In this document: positions 15,339 to 24,713 of the stretch, in pieces | How the letters are laid out: each line of letters begins with the position of its first letter | How positions within the stretch are numbered: position 1 is the first letter of the stretch | From: an uncultured Porphyromonadaceae bacterium | GTDB taxonomy: Bacteria > Bacteroidota > Bacteroidia > Bacteroidales > Muribaculaceae | Length of the DNA: 64,000 nt | Assembly (NCBI GenBank): GCA_947427285.1 | Contig: CANEHE010000002.1 | Coordinates: 62,001-126,000, forward strand | Direction: 5' to 3' | The notes under the pieces: model-generated | Databases searched by the model: none | The model's input: only the letters and a program-made list of their open reading frames with translations | What the model was told of the DNA's origin: nothing | Translations under genes and position numbers: made by a program

Positions 15339-18300
15339 CTATCGGGCAAGAGAGATATTGCACGATATACCGTAGTTGGAATTTGATGTCGGATAGGAAG
15401 AGTTGCTTACAAGGGGCGTATTGACCTGATGATCGAAAAATGCGGAAAGGGTCACGCGCTTGCTCACCACATAACTTGCAGTAAAATTGATGGAAAGGGT
15501 CTGAGTTCCTGATGTCGCCTGTGTATACGCACTCTCTATACGACGGATAAGAGCCTGATTGGTTGCCCAGGAAAGATCAAAGTTGAGAGAAAGATCATTG
15601 TTTACACCCCCCTGTTTTCCTCCGAATTTAAGAACTTTGTTGAAGTTGGCTATTTTATATCCGGCCCCGACGGTAAGTTGCCTGCTGTTGGCCTCCACTA
15701 TCTGTCCTGCGGATGTATTAAGCGTGAGAGTCCGGGAGTCCCGATACTCGCAATTGAGCGAAAGATCGTTCTGAAGAGTAAGATTCACACCGATAAGAGG
15801 AGCAAACTTCTCTGTTATAGCCACAGATGTGATATTGTAAGGAGAAGAAGGAATGGGCATCTGTGTCTGCTCGTCAAGAATAAAACCACATTCTCCATTC
15901 ACTCCTATCCAATTAAGATAGCTACCGTAAGATCCTACGGAATATGTACACTGGTAGGCATGACTTACAGTGAACGTCTTGAACCATTTCTTCATATTGC
16001 CCATTTCCCGGAAGCCGTCATAAGTGATACGCCAGTTCGGACGCATTGAACCAAGACCTGGGAAGTGTTCAAGTTTGATAGTATTGATGTTCTGTCCGGA
16101 GTATGCCGCGATAAAAGCCGGAATGAGTACATCCGAACTTGTCGCAGAAGGAGAACCATTTTCCGGATTGTAAAAAGTCCCTGCGAGAGGATTCCCTTCC
16201 ATAAATCCTGTAGAAGGATAGGCCGTTCCGCGATATTGTGCCTCCACCCGTGCTGTTGCCACAGGAATATTCTCCAAGAATTTTGAGAATGCGGCCGAAG
16301 CATAGCCGTCATCTGCTTTACTATTTTTCAACGCAGTAGTAAATGCCCAATGTGTGCGGGTATATGATCCTGTGCGTGTAGTAGGCATATCCGAATACAT
16401 AAACTGCACCTGACGTGTACGATTATCTGTAAGATTCGAAGTAAGCAAAATCTTAAGACCCCGTATGGGTTCAAGAGTGAGTTCGAAATTAAACTCCGAA
16501 GTCTTGTTCCAGATGGCCGGAGACGTAAGGTCGTTTCCAGTCAGAAGCCAACCACGGTCCAAAGCTCTATCGACATAATTCTCATTGAAGAATCCGAAAG
16601 CAAAATCAAGACCTGGTGCCATCGGGCCGTAAGAACGTGTCTGGCCGAATGCATTACCGACATTAGGAGCAAACTGAGGAAGAGTCATCGAATGGGTGGA
16701 ACGCCAACGGAACGAGGCACTGCGAGGCATCATAAGGAAACGGACAGCATGATCCGCCACCTCCTTCCATATATTTTTTTTGTCAGCTTTCTTATCTTCG
16801 CGTACAGTCACTTTTATCTGTTGGGAGCCACGGGTAAGGATTTCCACGGTGTTGTCATCAACTACTTTCGTCTCAACCTTGAAAGGCTTGCTGCCTACCA
16901 TGGCGACAAGTTTTACCTTCTTTGTTTTCAAGTTATGCTTCACAAGTGTCGATGTATCTGGCGACAGAGTTATAGCCCGTTCAAACTTTCGGTCTTTGTT
17001 GTTCTTTTTGTCGTTGGTATTGTTCCGCAACCGGGAAGAAGCGGAAAAACGTCGGTTGACAGTCTGAAGATACTTTGATTTATTGAACAAAGTCTCAAAG
17101 TTGAGTCTGGCATCCGCATTCCAACTCGATTGATTCTGGATAGTATTACCCATATACAGGTCATCTACTGTAGCACCTTTATCCCAACGATACGTAGAAT
17201 TATATGTTACATTTCCGCTAAGATAATCCAGAAACGGGATGCGCGAGAAGGGAGCGCGATATGAAGCTGTAAATGTCTGATTATAATTCCATGGGGTTCC
17301 GAGATGACGGATAGAATTAAGCACCGTATCTTTCCAGTCACGATATTTGTCGGGGAAAAGACGTTTGTTGACAGCACCGATACTCTCTTCAATTCTGGCC
17401 ACAGTATTGGATGCAAAAGACAGATTTAGTGATTGTGTCAGGTTCCAGGTCAGATTAAGCTGACGATCCCACAGGAAATTCTTGCTTACCTGAACCGGCA
17501 GCTGGAAATCCACATCTACCTCACTACGTGTCTGCTGCTCATAATAGTAACGAGATATGTTGGTATAGAACGTCAGAGAATTGAACATCCAGCGCAGTCC
17601 CCAATCCTTCAAAAACTTCACCCCTTTGCCTTTCCCTTTAAGTTTTGAGAATGGCTTCCATTCCTTTATAAAGGGAGAATAGGAATACTGAAACGATCCG
17701 CGGTAATCGTTGGTATTTTCATATTCTGTAGTAGGGTCAACATTCTTCTGTCTGTTGAAAGAGAATGAGAGCTGGAAATTCGCCGGATCCCAAGGCATAG
17801 GATTTTTGCTTTTCACATCAAAGCGGAAATTACTGAGTGAGAAACTTTCCACACTGCGTGTAGTCACAGCATAATTTCTAATCGAATCTTTCTCATGCTT
17901 TGTTGTAGCCGCATCAAGAGCGTCTTTCAGAAGCATATCCTGATCAAGAGGATTGTATTTAGGGGTAATAGTCTCAGTAGATTTTGAATAATATACCGGT
18001 GCTGAAAGTTTAAGTTTCTCAGGAACGATTCGCCCGACATCTCCCTGCACTGCTACATTAAACTGTTTATAATCGTCAAGTCTTCTGGCTGACAGGCCCT
18101 GATCCACTCCTCCGAAACCAGCAGTTTCCAAATGACCGGAGAAATTGACGGTTGCGATATCCGAAAGAGCGAGATTCACATTTGCTTTGGCAGCCCAACC
18201 ACCACTTTCATTAAAATCTGTAACTTTAAGTTCATTGACCCATACACAGCCGTCCTTGACAGAGTTTGACTTGTTGCGTATGCCGATCAACATCACACGT

Positions 18301-21300
18301 ACGTCTGAAAGGGACGGATTTCCAAGAATGGATATTGTATTGTTTTCGTCGGAAGGATCACGACGCGAAAATACCTGTGCGAAACCCACCCCGGCAGTTC
18401 CGGTGCTCTTTTCCCGATTTCGTTCTGCCTTGAGATCTGTGAATGCCTCAAGCGAAAGATCAAGGAAATTAGAATAAGGCCATACAATCTGCCTGTCAGC
18501 AGAAGACAGATTGTAGTACCTGCCTGCAGGTGTCAACTCCAATGGTATCTCATATTCATAATAGTTGCTTTTAACATCCGACCCAAGTCGAATGAATAGA
18601 GCCAAATCTCCATTCTTAAGATTTGTTTTGTCATCAATAAGAGCTTCAGCATGATTCCACATCTGCAACCGACGATATACACGAAGATCAAGCTGTGTAT
18701 TCTTATATATGCCACGGGCATCACCCGGCTGAAGCCCCGATACAGTCATGGAAAGCGATTGCTCGTTAAGTTGTGTGGCCTGCGATTGTCCCGGATCTTG
18801 AATCCTGTTTACACCAGGGGGCAATACATAGTTGACAGGCGTCCGTCCGGAATTCTCCTCAATATTTACAATTGACATGTCAAGTTCTCCTTCGGCCGGA
18901 GAATCATTACGGTTGTTGAGATTGAATTTATAGTCGCGCCATTCACCGCGCACCAATTCAAGGGTAGCAAAACGCAGATGTGTTGTCTCCCGGAATCCGG
19001 TCATGAACATACGGGCAAAACGTATGGATGAGAAGTCGCTGATTCCCCCTATGACTTTATCAGGTTGGGAGAGGGGTATTTTAAACTGATACCACACGAC
19101 TGTTTTCGGACCAGCCGGAGTCGTTACCCGGCTTTCCTGTCTGTCCGATATGTAATTCTTTCCAACCTGAAGATCCTCGGGACGTATGGAAACCTTATAC
19201 TGATAGTATCTCTCATATTCGTTGAGAGTATTGTCCTGGTTTATATCCTCGACATCCGGCACAGAGCGTGCAGACTGATAATATGGATTATCACTCTGAT
19301 CGGGAGAAAGAGAGTTACCCTCCACTCCATTATAATGCTTGTAACGGTCGATAACCCCAGTCTGATGTTCGTCGTAATAGGGAGAACGGAAGAAATGATA
19401 ATTATCACCGGCGGGATCATTGAACGGCGAAAACGGATTGTCTTGCATCTCGGAAATAGTAGCTGCCGAAAGTTTAAGACGCAATTGGTCCAGATATGTC
19501 TGGTAGGACGGGAAATTGAATTCATCGGAGTTAGGAAGGCCGTCCAATCCCACATCCTGCATAGGACGTGCATTCTCCGAATTTTCAAAAGCGTATGTCA
19601 GAGAATTCTGACGACTTACGCGGCCCCATACGGTCTCGGATATGAAACGGGTGTCTCCATCAATGGGAATACCGTTTTCATAACTTTTCATTCCATCCTT
19701 GAGAATATCCTCAGAAATGTCACCAAAATTGAAATATAGATCACCACCCTCGGTGTTCGGATTTTTTTCATCCAGAAACGGATCAAGCATCCAGAACTGG
19801 AGATACTCCACATTTGAATTCTCAAAATTGGTATTGTCAATCTTACGCATTATACCTCCCCAGCGTTTTTCCGGAAAGAGAAGCGAACCATCCGGTCCGA
19901 TATTTTCAGCGTCCAGATTATATGGACCTCGCTCCTTGGGGAAAAATGACAGATTGAGTGTCTGGATATAATCTGCCTCACCGTAAGACAGATCGCGGTT
20001 AGGAAATATCTCGTTTATGGTGACTTCCCGGACATAAGGATTCGAAAGTTGTTCTGCATCATTTTTCAGATATCCGGGAATCATCGATGAATTCTTCTGG
20101 GTAAACATGCGGTCGATGTAATACCAGGCAAGAAGTGCTCGATTCTTTCCATAATCCACATTGTCAGAAAGTTGAGCTTCGGGGAATAATGCCGTATTAC
20201 TTTTTTCTGCAGGAGTGGAGGCAAGAAACCACGAGTATGGCGACCTGAGGTCAACACCGGTCTGTGTAGTCTCAAAATCGTCGATATAACTTGAACCTTT
20301 GTTTGACCCGCTTTTCTGTTTATGAGGAACAAGCTGAGCAAATTCCGCCGTAACATTGATTGAAGAGGGGGCAGTAGCGTTGATAGTAGGCACTTTGTTG
20401 AGAAGATTGGTGAGCCACATAAACTGTTTGTTCCAGCTCAGGTTCAATCCCCACATAGTATTATTAATCACCTCATCGCCTATATTTACCTTTTCAGTCA
20501 ACGCCTTCTCGGAAAAATGGAGCAAGGTTCCTCCTATGGTAAGGTCTTTATTGAAACGGTATTGCGCATCAAGTCCAAGGAGTGTCTTTCTCTGCATTGA
20601 GAACAGAGACTGATTTTCCAGAGTGACACTTACGTTAGTACCAGCATCAATTATACTTTGATTGGTGATAGTAACTATACCCATTGAGTAATCCACCGTA
20701 TAGTCGCTGTTCTCCACCAGAGTGACACCACCGGCTGTCACTACAACCGACCCTCGGGGCACATTCATGGCATTGAGTCTGATCGTAGCCCCCGAGGAAG
20801 CCTGATACTCACCCGAGAGGGTGAATTTATTCTTATCAGCGAATTGTCGTGCCACAACCAGTGTGGAGTCGTACAATTCTTTATATACATACGGGGCGGC
20901 TATGGCCGGATCTCCTATCTTACGTTCAAGATTGGATCCGAATGGTTCCACTACAGGAAAGATAATCTTGCCGGAAGATGACTGAACAGTATAACCTTCC
21001 ACATAGTCAAACAGACCGTCGGAATGAGATTCCTGGTTGGAATCAAGTCTGTCGAGATTCATCACTTGCAGAAGAGGCTGATTGGTAATCGCTCCTACAG
21101 GAAGATAATTTATCTCCGTTCCGGTCGTATCGCTTAAGAACTTTATATTGAGTTTGAAATTCTTGCTCTGAAGTTGATATGCCCCTAAAGAATATACATT
21201 CTTCATCATCAGTCTCCACATCGGAAGCCGTGTGGCGATAGTAGTGCCACGAAGCATCTTCAGATAAAGAGACTGATCCGTGCTGGTCACATCTGATGAA

Positions 21301-22796
21301 AATTCACCTACCTGATACACTTTCCCCTGATAAGTGTATTCGTATGCCACGGCAAGCACCTCGTCTGTATTCAATGCCGCTTTAAGAGAGATATATCCGA
21401 GAGTGGAGTTCAATGTGTACTCCGAAGAATTGAGAAGGCGTGCACTCTCCACTTTCTCAAAATCCTGACCTCCTCGTATTCCATAAGCCTGCAGCGGTTC
21501 CAGAGCCTGTGTGACCTGGTTTATATTCCGGGCACCAGGATATTGTTCTTTTACAACAGAAAGCAAATTGTTTGACAGGTTGGAGGGAACAGGCACACCG
21601 GCATTAGGTTGCCAATAATTGTTGGCAAGACGTGTGTTTTCGCCCAGATCCATGAAACCGACAAAATTCCGGCTCTCATTGAAATTGCTCTGTTTGTTTG
21701 TCACCCAGACTTCAATACGGGTTATATTTATTCCGGATGAGACATGCGGTAGTTTCGATGCGAATTCATCATAATTCTCATAAAAATATTGAGCCAGAAA
21801 GAAATGTCGGTTCGCATCATAATTATCTGCCTTTATGGAATATTTTGTAGTCTGGACCCCTCCCTGGGTAGTGATTGTCTGCGATTCACTGTTTTGCTGC
21901 GATATCAAACCGGTAAGAGTCAGCTTGCCGAACTGAAGTTTGGCTTTGGCACCAAACAATGCTGTCCCTCCGCGAATCAAAGAAGAACCTGTGGTCATCG
22001 ACACATTGCCGGCCTCAATATTCTTAATGATCTCGTCTTCCTTCCCTTCATAACTTAACTTCATGTTCTTGGAATCGAAATCAAACGTCGCGTCAGTGTT
22101 ATAGCTCATGTTGAACTTGAGCTTATCTCCGACAGAAGCATTGATGTTGGCTTGGATTTTCTGGTCGAAATCAAAAAAGGTCTTACGGCGTGATTTCAAG
22201 GAAAGAGCCGGATTGTCTGTCTTGTTGCTCTTTATCCCCATCGACAATTGAATGGAGCCTGACGTTGTCAGACGCACACCTCCCGGTCCGAAAACTTTCT
22301 CCAATGGACCAAGAGCGAAATTCATATCAAAGATATTGAACGCCTCCTTCTCTTTCTTTTCGAAAATCTCAGAGTTCTTGGACTGAAAATAGTCAAACAT
22401 CTCCTGACGGTTGACCATTTCATGATATTTGGAAGCCGACATGAGATATGGAGTCACAATTTCTCTGTCCCCAAGTCTGGTACGTATCCAATACATTCCA
22501 GTGGCCGGATCATATTCAGCCTGTGTGGTTATGTTCTGTGGATCCCGGAGGTCGGCAACAAATTCACGGCCAACATAGTCATCATAGCCTTGCGGCACAG
22601 TGGTCTGTACCGGCGATGGCATGAGAATGCTGTCAGGAATATGGGTCCCGTCAAGATACGGAGTAGGAGGGGGTGGAGGGGGAGATGGTTGCGTCACGAC
22701 AGATTGAGCCGGACTGAGAAGCGCACCTCCCACGGTCCCGCCTACGGCTGCAGCCGCAATTGCGGCCATACGGCAAATCTTTCCTTTTAGCTTCAT
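15339..22796 (-). CDS. sprA: T9SS outer-membrane translocon protein SprA (Sov)
   Basis: About 2485 residues, the size expected for SprA/Sov, the giant barrel that forms the protein-conducting pore of the type IX secretion system. I start at ATG 22796, which gives a signal peptide ending near LLSPAQS; the longer reading from 22838 uses TTG and overlaps the ruvA stop. After a proline-rich stretch come the SprA N-terminal features (FNIFDMNFALGPLEKVFGP, GVRLTTSGSIQLSMG, KLKFNMSYNTDATFDFD) repeated in the middle of the protein. A long series of amphipathic strands runs to a C-terminal aromatic-rich end (YGISCNISLAR). The frame is intact. It is downstream of ruvA and upstream of a protease lipoprotein. 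The two adhesin-like genes at 41.9-48.5 kb are plausible cargo. Confidence 0.95.
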   Translation of the reverse strand: MKLKGKICRMAAIAAAAVGGTVGGALLSPAQSVVTQPSPPPPPPTPYLDGTHIPDSILMPSPVQTTVPQGYDDYVGREFVADLRDPQNITTQAEYDPATGMYWIRTRLGDREIVTPYLMSASKYHEMVNRQEMFDYFQSKNSEIFEKKEKEAFNIFDMNFALGPLEKVFGPGGVRLTTSGSIQLSMGIKSNKTDNPALSLKSRRKTFFDFDQKIQANINASVGDKLKFNMSYNTDATFDFDSKNMKLSYEGKEDEIIKNIEAGNVSMTTGSSLIRGGTALFGAKAKLQFGKLTLTGLISQQNSESQTITTQGGVQTTKYSIKADNYDANRHFFLAQYFYENYDEFASKLPHVSSGINITRIEVWVTNKQSNFNESRNFVGFMDLGENTRLANNYWQPNAGVPVPSNLSNNLLSVVKEQYPGARNINQVTQALEPLQAYGIRGGQDFEKVESARLLNSSEYTLNSTLGYISLKAALNTDEVLAVAYEYTYQGKVYQVGEFSSDVTSTDQSLYLKMLRGTTIATRLPMWRLMMKNVYSLGAYQLQSKNFKLNIKFLSDTTGTEINYLPVGAITNQPLLQVMNLDRLDSNQESHSDGLFDYVEGYTVQSSSGKIIFPVVEPFGSNLERKIGDPAIAAPYVYKELYDSTLVVARQFADKNKFTLSGEYQASSGATIRLNAMNVPRGSVVVTAGGVTLVENSDYTVDYSMGIVTITNQSIIDAGTNVSVTLENQSLFSMQRKTLLGLDAQYRFNKDLTIGGTLLHFSEKALTEKVNIGDEVINNTMWGLNLSWNKQFMWLTNLLNKVPTINATAPSSINVTAEFAQLVPHKQKSGSNKGSSYIDDFETTQTGVDLRSPYSWFLASTPAEKSNTALFPEAQLSDNVDYGKNRALLAWYYIDRMFTQKNSSMIPGYLKNDAEQLSNPYVREVTINEIFPNRDLSYGEADYIQTLNLSFFPKERGPYNLDAENIGPDGSLLFPEKRWGGIMRKIDNTNFENSNVEYLQFWMLDPFLDEKNPNTEGGDLYFNFGDISEDILKDGMKSYENGIPIDGDTRFISETVWGRVSRQNSLTYAFENSENARPMQDVGLDGLPNSDEFNFPSYQTYLDQLRLKLSAATISEMQDNPFSPFNDPAGDNYHFFRSPYYDEHQTGVIDRYKHYNGVEGNSLSPDQSDNPYYQSARSVPDVEDINQDNTLNEYERYYQYKVSIRPEDLQVGKNYISDRQESRVTTPAGPKTVVWYQFKIPLSQPDKVIGGISDFSSIRFARMFMTGFRETTHLRFATLELVRGEWRDYKFNLNNRNDSPAEGELDMSIVNIEENSGRTPVNYVLPPGVNRIQDPGQSQATQLNEQSLSMTVSGLQPGDARGIYKNTQLDLRVYRRLQMWNHAEALIDDKTNLKNGDLALFIRLGSDVKSNYYEYEIPLELTPAGRYYNLSSADRQIVWPYSNFLDLSLEAFTDLKAERNREKSTGTAGVGFAQVFSRRDPSDENNTISILGNPSLSDVRVMLIGIRNKSNSVKDGCVWVNELKVTDFNESGGWAAKANVNLALSDIATVNFSGHLETAGFGGVDQGLSARRLDDYKQFNVAVQGDVGRIVPEKLKLSAPVYYSKSTETITPKYNPLDQDMLLKDALDAATTKHEKDSIRNYAVTTRSVESFSLSNFRFDVKSKNPMPWDPANFQLSFSFNRQKNVDPTTEYENTNDYRGSFQYSYSPFIKEWKPFSKLKGKGKGVKFLKDWGLRWMFNSLTFYTNISRYYYEQQTRSEVDVDFQLPVQVSKNFLWDRQLNLTWNLTQSLNLSFASNTVARIEESIGAVNKRLFPDKYRDWKDTVLNSIRHLGTPWNYNQTFTASYRAPFSRIPFLDYLSGNVTYNSTYRWDKGATVDDLYMGNTIQNQSSWNADARLNFETLFNKSKYLQTVNRRFSASSRLRNNTNDKKNNKDRKFERAITLSPDTSTLVKHNLKTKKVKLVAMVGSKPFKVETKVVDDNTVEILTRGSQQIKVTVREDKKADKKNIWKEVADHAVRFLMMPRSASFRWRSTHSMTLPQFAPNVGNAFGQTRSYGPMAPGLDFAFGFFNENYVDRALDRGWLLTGNDLTSPAIWNKTSEFNFELTLEPIRGLKILLTSNLTDNRTRQVQFMYSDMPTTRTGSYTRTHWAFTTALKNSKADDGYASAAFSKFLENIPVATARVEAQYRGTAYPSTGFMEGNPLAGTFYNPENGSPSATSSDVLIPAFIAAYSGQNINTIKLEHFPGLGSMRPNWRITYDGFREMGNMKKWFKTFTVSHAYQCTYSVGSYGSYLNWIGVNGECGFILDEQTQMPIPSSPYNITSVAITEKFAPLIGVNLTLQNDLSLNCEYRDSRTLTLNTSAGQIVEANSRQLTVGAGYKIANFNKVLKFGGKQGGVNNDLSLNFDLSWATNQALIRRIESAYTQATSGTQTLSINFTASYVVSKRVTLSAFFDHQVNTPLVSNSSYPTSNSNYGISCNISLAR

Positions 22797-22834
22797 GGAC
22801 GATAAACCTGTCGGCTTAAACCATAATACATCGG

Positions 22835-23416
22835 TCAAAGCACTTTAAGAGCTTGTTTAATAGCCTCTTCTACAGTCATTGACGAATCTTGAACAAACAA
22901 TTTATCAAGAGCCTTTCTACTCTGCGGAGCACTAAAACCAAGCATCAGAAGAGCAGACAGCGAGTCATTGTAAGCCTGTGAGGAAACCGATATACTTGAA
23001 AGTAACGGCTGTTTACCACTGTTTATTTTATCTCTAAGATCCACTATTATTCTTTGGGCGGTCTTACCTCCGATCCCCTTTACAGCCTTAAGTGCCAAAT
23101 CCGATCCTGTGGCAATGGCATCGGTAAGCTGAGATAAAGTCATTGCTGAAAGAATGAGACGCGCAGTATTTGGTCCGACACCGCTCACTCCTATCAAAAG
23201 ACAAAACATCTCTCGACATTCCTTCTCAAGAAATCCATAGAGAAGATGTGAGTCATCTCGTATCGCTTCATGTATATATAACTTTGTCGACTCTTGCCCT
23301 TGAAGAGAAGAATAATCCAACAATGTGATATTAATCTCATAACCAACACCATGGCAATCAACCACTGCTGTGGTAGGATTAAGGTCCGCCACACGACCCG
23401 ATATATAGTCAATCAT
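22835..23416 (-). CDS. ruvA: Holliday junction ATP-dependent helicase subunit RuvA
   Basis: 193 residues, full length. Domain I is an OB fold (MIDYISGRVADLNPTTAVVD). Domain II has two helix-hairpin-helix motifs, LIGVSGVGPNTARLIL and LKAVKGIGGKTAQRIIVDL. Domain III is a C-terminal UBA-like domain (ALLMLGFSAPQSRKAL) that contacts RuvB. The RuvA tetramer holds the four-way junction while RuvB drives branch migration. The neighbouring ruvB is not in the window. sprA begins 38 nt after the stop codon. Confidence 0.96.
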   Translation of the reverse strand: MIDYISGRVADLNPTTAVVDCHGVGYEINITLLDYSSLQGQESTKLYIHEAIRDDSHLLYGFLEKECREMFCLLIGVSGVGPNTARLILSAMTLSQLTDAIATGSDLALKAVKGIGGKTAQRIIVDLRDKINSGKQPLLSSISVSSQAYNDSLSALLMLGFSAPQSRKALDKLFVQDSSMTVEEAIKQALKVL

Positions 23417-23514
23417 TATGAACCGTTTTTATGGAATGTCAGGCATCCATTAACCAGAACGTATTTAAGGACGGTTTATTGAGTCAGCCTCAAGTTGCAT
23501 GCCCCGAGGAAATA

Positions 23515-23547
23515 TTTGAATACCTCCATGAATTTTATTAATTTCGC
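23515..23547 (+). promoter_or_regulatory. Promoter of recR, predicting a leaderless mRNA
   Basis: TTTG at 23515-23518, a 20-nt spacer, and TAATTTCGC at 23539-23547 (one mismatch to TAnnTTTG). The recR ATG begins only 4 nt later, so transcription would begin at or next to the start codon. Confidence 0.5.
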
Positions 23548-23550
23548 ATC

Positions 23551-24168
23551 ATGATTGGAAACCTAAATTCCATATTGCTGGAAAATGCTGTTGACGAGCT
23601 TGCAAAACTCCCGGGCATAGGACGTAAAACCGCACTACGCCTCGCATTACATCTATTGCGCAAAGAGGAAACCGCTGTTTTCGATCTTGGAGAGGCTCTT
23701 ATACGGATGAGACGCGACGTCAGATATTGCCCTCGCTGCCACAATATCACAGAGGAACCTTTGTGTCCGATATGTTCAAGTTCAAGACGAGATCCCAAGA
23801 TTGTGTGTGTGGTTGAGAACGTCAAAGACGTAATCACAATTGAATCGACACATGAACATTCCGGTCTTTATCATGTGCTTGGAGGCCTGATATCTCCTCT
23901 TGATGGGGTAGGACCGAGTGATCTGGAGATCGAATCTTTGATAAACCGGGTTGAAGAAGAAAAAATTCAGGAAATCATACTCGCATTAAGCCCGACTATG
24001 GAAGGTGATACAACCAACTACTACATATACAGACGTCTTGAAGACAAACCTGTTCAAGTTACGGTTCTTGCCAGAGGACTCAGTATAGGGAATGAACTTG
24101 AATTTACAGACGAGCTGACACTCGGAAGATCGATAATAAACCGAATCCCGTTCCTAAACAAATCCTAA
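23551..24168 (+). CDS. recR: Recombination mediator protein RecR
   Basis: 205 residues. It has the N-terminal helix-hairpin-helix ([20 protein letters not shown]), the C4 zinc finger ([16 protein letters not shown]), the Toprim domain ([15 protein letters not shown] and [15 protein letters not shown]) and the C-terminal Walker-B-like tail ([19 protein letters not shown]). RecR with RecO/RecF loads RecA at gaps. The start at 23551 matches the family N-terminus, so the very short or absent leader predicted from the promoter is credible. A GNAT gene starts 2 nt after the stop codon. Confidence 0.96.
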   Translation: MIGNLNSILLENAVDELAKLPGIGRKTALRLALHLLRKEETAVFDLGEALIRMRRDVRYCPRCHNITEEPLCPICSSSRRDPKIVCVVENVKDVITIESTHEHSGLYHVLGGLISPLDGVGPSDLEIESLINRVEEEKIQEIILALSPTMEGDTTNYYIYRRLEDKPVQVTVLARGLSIGNELEFTDELTLGRSIINRIPFLNKS

Positions 24169-24170
24169 GT

Positions 24171-24713
24171 ATGGATTGGCTTTCATCTGAACATCTGATT
24201 CTTCGGGCCGTAGAGCCGGAAGACGCACATTTCATGAATCATGCCGAATGTGATCCGCTTAATATCGCGTTTAACGGCTACACCGCACCACTATCCCTGC
24301 AACAACTGATTGATTATTCTCTTACATACGATGCAGACCCCTTCAGATCCCGGCAGATCAGGCTCATTGCCTGTAATATTGATTCAAGGATTCCTGTCGG
24401 AATATTTGATCTTACAGAAATCGACCAACGGGCTGCCCATGCGTTTGTAGGAATATACGTGTCACCGGACTTCCGTGAATCCGGATTAGGAAAAGAAATG
24501 CTGTTTCTCGGGGAACGTTACGCTGATCAAGTGCTGCGTTTATCAACTCTGGCTGCCAAAATAGCATCAGACAACCAAATCAGCATCAAACTATTCGAAA
24601 AAGCCGGATATATACTTAACGGAGTATTGCAAAATTGGATATATTCTCCATTAAGCATTTCTCAAATTGACATGTATCTGTTTCAGAAACTACTGTCCCG
24701 AGACCTCCCCTGA
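24171..24713 (+). CDS. GNAT family N-acetyltransferase
   Basis: 180 residues. The RimJ/RimL-like pattern is visible: HLILRAVEPEDAHFM at the N-terminus, FVGIYVSPDFRESGLGKEML (acetyl-CoA loop with the shortened R-x-x-G-x-G form), and SIKLFEKAGYILNGVL near the end. It transfers acetyl from acetyl-CoA to an unknown amine, perhaps a protein N-terminus or small molecule. It is probably translated with recR (2-nt gap). Its last 24 nt overlap, tail to tail, the 3' end of the helicase gene on the other strand. Confidence 0.88.
   Translation: MDWLSSEHLILRAVEPEDAHFMNHAECDPLNIAFNGYTAPLSLQQLIDYSLTYDADPFRSRQIRLIACNIDSRIPVGIFDLTEIDQRAAHAFVGIYVSPDFRESGLGKEMLFLGERYADQVLRLSTLAAKIASDNQISIKLFEKAGYILNGVLQNWIYSPLSISQIDMYLFQKLLSRDLP

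Noticed and set aside
15339-22838. SprA start at 22838
   Set aside because: Would use TTG overlapping the ruvA stop and put 14 non-signal residues before a normal signal peptide; ATG 22796 fits better.
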